Shown here: positions 43,521 to 45,118 of the stretch, piece after piece
Numbering within the stretch: the stretch's first letter is position 1
Layout of the letters: each line of letters opens with the position of its first letter
Source of the DNA: Chlorobiaceae bacterium
GTDB taxonomy: Bacteria; Bacteroidota; Chlorobiia; Chlorobiales; Chlorobiaceae
Direction of reading: 5' to 3'
Assembly (NCBI GenBank): GCA_013334975.1
Contig: JAAXWL010000005.1
Span: 6,673 to 51,790, forward strand
Length of the DNA: 45,118 nt
Notes under the pieces: model-generated
What the model saw: the letters and a program-made list of their open reading frames with translations, nothing else
What the model was told of the DNA's origin: nothing
Database searches by the model: none
Program-made: the position numbers and the translations under genes

Positions 43521-43829
43521 TCAGCCATGAAAAGTTATCCGGAGGTTGTCATCTTTGCTTTCATCCATGGTGTAGGTGCCTTTCGGCTGGATGTCAAGTC
43601 CCGATGCAGGGGCTGCTTCAAGAATTTTCGAGGAGATGCTTTCGGCTTCTTCAGCAGAGCATTCGGTGTTGATGAAAAGGTCGAGCGAGTGCGACTTCTG
43701 GCCGAACTGCAGCAGGAAGTGGTTGTGATCGACGAAGACCAGGTCTTCGTAAGCGTAGGTGACTTCGTGGCCGATCGACTCGATCAGCTCCATGACGGTG
43801 CCCAGGGGGCGTAGCTGTGCTGTTTCCAT
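43521..43829 (-). CDS. Conserved-looking hypothetical protein
   Basis: A 102-residue soluble acidic protein with no cysteine motif beyond a single cysteine and no membrane segment. The order beta-helix-beta (VMELIESIGHEVTYAYEDLV, FLLQFGQKSHSLDLFINTEC, AEEAESISSKILEAA) suggests a small alpha/beta domain. I do not recognise a family. Codon use resembles the neighbours and the frame is clean. It is divergent from the 84-residue gene at 44012. Confidence 0.6.
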   Translation of the reverse strand: METAQLRPLGTVMELIESIGHEVTYAYEDLVFVDHNHFLLQFGQKSHSLDLFINTECSAEEAESISSKILEAAPASGLDIQPKGTYTMDESKDDNLRITFHG

Positions 43830-43960
43830 GATTCGTGATTTTCCGGCAGACTTGCCCTGCCTTTCGTTTATGATTACCAGCCTTCGTTCTCTGCGGTTAA
43901 TGCTGACTTGTTGTTTTTGATTGTTTGCAAAATTAAAATAATAAGATTATTTAGATTTAT

Positions 43961-43980
43961 TGCCTAAAAAAATTAGGTAA
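43961..43980. promoter_or_regulatory. Short palindrome upstream of the 44012 gene
   Basis: CCTAA and TTAGG flank an A run (43964-43978) about 33 bases before the 84-residue gene, in an AT-rich divergent promoter region. It could be an operator or a weak hairpin. Confidence 0.3.
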
Positions 43981-44011
43981 TTTTGCAATAACGTAATAAA
44001 AGGAGAGAGTT

Positions 44012-44266
44012 ATGGCAGCCAGCGCTTTGCAGACATGGGAAAAGGTGCTCGAATATGCATCGGTTCCGTTGCATGGAACCATGTCGAGAAAGATCAGGAA
44101 AGGGGTCAAACTGCAGATCAACGAAGGGAAGGTGTACGGAGACGCAGTGCTCTTTATGAGTGACCTTTTCCTGCGAGTGACCGAGGATTCTGATGGTGAG
44201 TCGGTTAACACCTACTACGACATCGATTCGATCGCAAGCATAAGAACCTACAGCAACAAGGAGTAG
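44012..44266 (+). CDS. Small hypothetical protein
   Basis: An 84-residue soluble protein with an excellent ribosome-binding site (AAAGGAGAG 5 bases before ATG), so translation is very likely. It starts with a helix (LQTWEKVLEYASVPL), then a basic segment (SRKIRKGVKLQINEGK), then short strands ending in SIASIRTYSNKE. No family is recognised. It is followed by the convergent SulP-type transporter gene. Confidence 0.65.
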   Translation: MAASALQTWEKVLEYASVPLHGTMSRKIRKGVKLQINEGKVYGDAVLFMSDLFLRVTEDSDGESVNTYYDIDSIASIRTYSNKE

Positions 44267-44360
44267 GGAGAAGGGTTGTTTCTTAGGGAAGCTGATGGGA
44301 CTGATGGGATTTATCAGTCCTGTCATTCCCATCAGACCAGTCTGGCTTGACTCCTGTTTT

Positions 44361-45118
44361 TCACTTGTCGGTGTTTTTCTCCCTTTTTACGCTTGGTACG
44401 AAATCTTCAGGACGGCCCTGCAAGGGTTGGCCGAGCAGGCGTCGTGCGTGGTCGAGGGCGTCGTCGATGTTGCCGAACATGTTCTCTTCACCGATTTCGT
44501 CTGCAAGGCCGTACTGTTGCAGGGCAAAGATTGGCTGGGCATGAACACCGGAAAGAATGAGTTTCGTGTTCGTTTTCCGGCAGTCAGAGACCAACTCCTT
44601 GATCATGTTCAGGCCAGTGGCATCGATGCTCATGACTTTGCGCATCCTGATGATACGGATAGCGGGGGCTTTGCCTACCACATGCATGGCATCCTTGAAT
44701 TTGGAGGCTGCTCCAAAGAAGAAGGGGCCGCTGATTTCGAAAACATCCACCCCTGCCGGGATTTTTCTCGAGATGATGGCGTTGGGATCCGAAGTGTCGT
44801 CTTCATCTTTGAGTTCTCCGGTGATGATACCCACATTGCTCATACTGGCCATGCGTTGCATGAAGAGGATGACCGAAAGGAGCATGCCGACTTCGATCGC
44901 AATGGTCAGGTCGAAGATGACGGTCAGACCGAAAGTGGTCAACAGAACGCTTATATCGCTTTTCGGGCTTTTGAGGAGCTGGCGGAACACATGGTGTTCG
45001 CTCATGTTCCATGCAACGATGATGAGGATTGCGGCAAGGGTCGGCATCGGGATCAGCTTGGCCCATGAACCGAAGAGGAGCATGATGGCAAGCAGCGTGA
45101 TGGCATGCACGATACCGG
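44361..45118 (-). CDS. SulP-family anion transporter, C-terminal part (truncated by window)
   Basis: The visible 252 residues are the end of a SulP permease (sulfate, bicarbonate or other anion). Three last membrane helices (about 1-90; [34 protein letters not shown]) are followed by a cytoplasmic STAS domain (about 130-230; [34 protein letters not shown]). The gene runs off the right end of the window, so its start is not seen. The STAS serine/aspartate-loop region IDATGL is intact. It may be a second sulfate route beside the ABC importer, but many SulP proteins carry bicarbonate and specificity is open. Confidence 0.88.
   Translation of the reverse strand, partial: GIVHAITLLAIMLLFGSWAKLIPMPTLAAILIIVAWNMSEHHVFRQLLKSPKSDISVLLTTFGLTVIFDLTIAIEVGMLLSVILFMQRMASMSNVGIITGELKDEDDTSDPNAIISRKIPAGVDVFEISGPFFFGAASKFKDAMHVVGKAPAIRIIRMRKVMSIDATGLNMIKELVSDCRKTNTKLILSGVHAQPIFALQQYGLADEIGEENMFGNIDDALDHARRLLGQPLQGRPEDFVPSVKREKNTDK

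Overview
The window looks like a green sulfur bacterium (Chlorobi, Chlorobium/Prosthecochloris type). Evidence is the archaeal-type S-adenosylmethionine synthetase, an arsM-type methyltransferase, the queC/CPBP/trpA neighbourhood, and several small genes with no wider family that I recognise. A complete assimilatory sulfate-reduction set is unusual for this phylum, whose members normally take sulfur from sulfide. From memory it is associated with iron-oxidising relatives such as Chl. ferrooxidans; that species-level guess is inference.

Layout. 1-1236 is a non-coding leader with two copies of a ~260-bp palindromic repeat. 1237-11419 is housekeeping: queC, a CPBP protease, trpA, a GT2 glycosyltransferase, an SRPBCC protein, a CDF metal exporter, MAT, a CNNM/CorC protein, a methyltransferase and a PsiE-like protein. 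12099-15467 is one very large secreted RTX/FG-GAP protein. 15468-18060 is degraded accessory DNA.

18116-22903 is the sulfate-reduction operon: a tRNA-Cys-like RNA gene, a siroheme/ferredoxin sulfite reductase, APS reductase (cysH), cysD and a cysN fused to a decayed APS-kinase domain. 22904-29930 is a scrapyard of dispersed repeats, broken toxin-antitoxin modules, arsM with a divergent TetR gene, a Sel1-repeat protein and an ISL3-family insertion sequence. 29978-33905 is the sulfate ABC importer (sbp-cysT-cysW-cysA, minus strand). 34821-35404 is a YefM antitoxin with a dead toxin. 35523-40906 is cysteine/methionine synthesis (cysK-metY, a response regulator, a DUF4395 protein, a cystathionine gamma-synthase/lyase). 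The end holds a YgjP-type metallopeptidase, a PPC-domain protein, an outer-membrane protein, small unknown genes and the C-terminal part of a SulP transporter.

Together the genes form a path: sulfate import (Sbp-CysTWA, perhaps SulP), activation to APS (CysDN), reduction to sulfite (CysH), reduction to sulfide (sulfite reductase), and capture in cysteine or homocysteine (CysK, MetY, MetB-like). No siroheme synthase gene is visible.

The most striking observations are: (1) a non-standard tRNA-Cys(GCA)-like gene in the leader of the sulfite-reductase operon; (2) an array of toxin-antitoxin modules in which every toxin is broken; (3) a structured dispersed repeat family, one copy of which abuts the ISL3 element; (4) a terminator-like attenuator candidate in the sbp leader.
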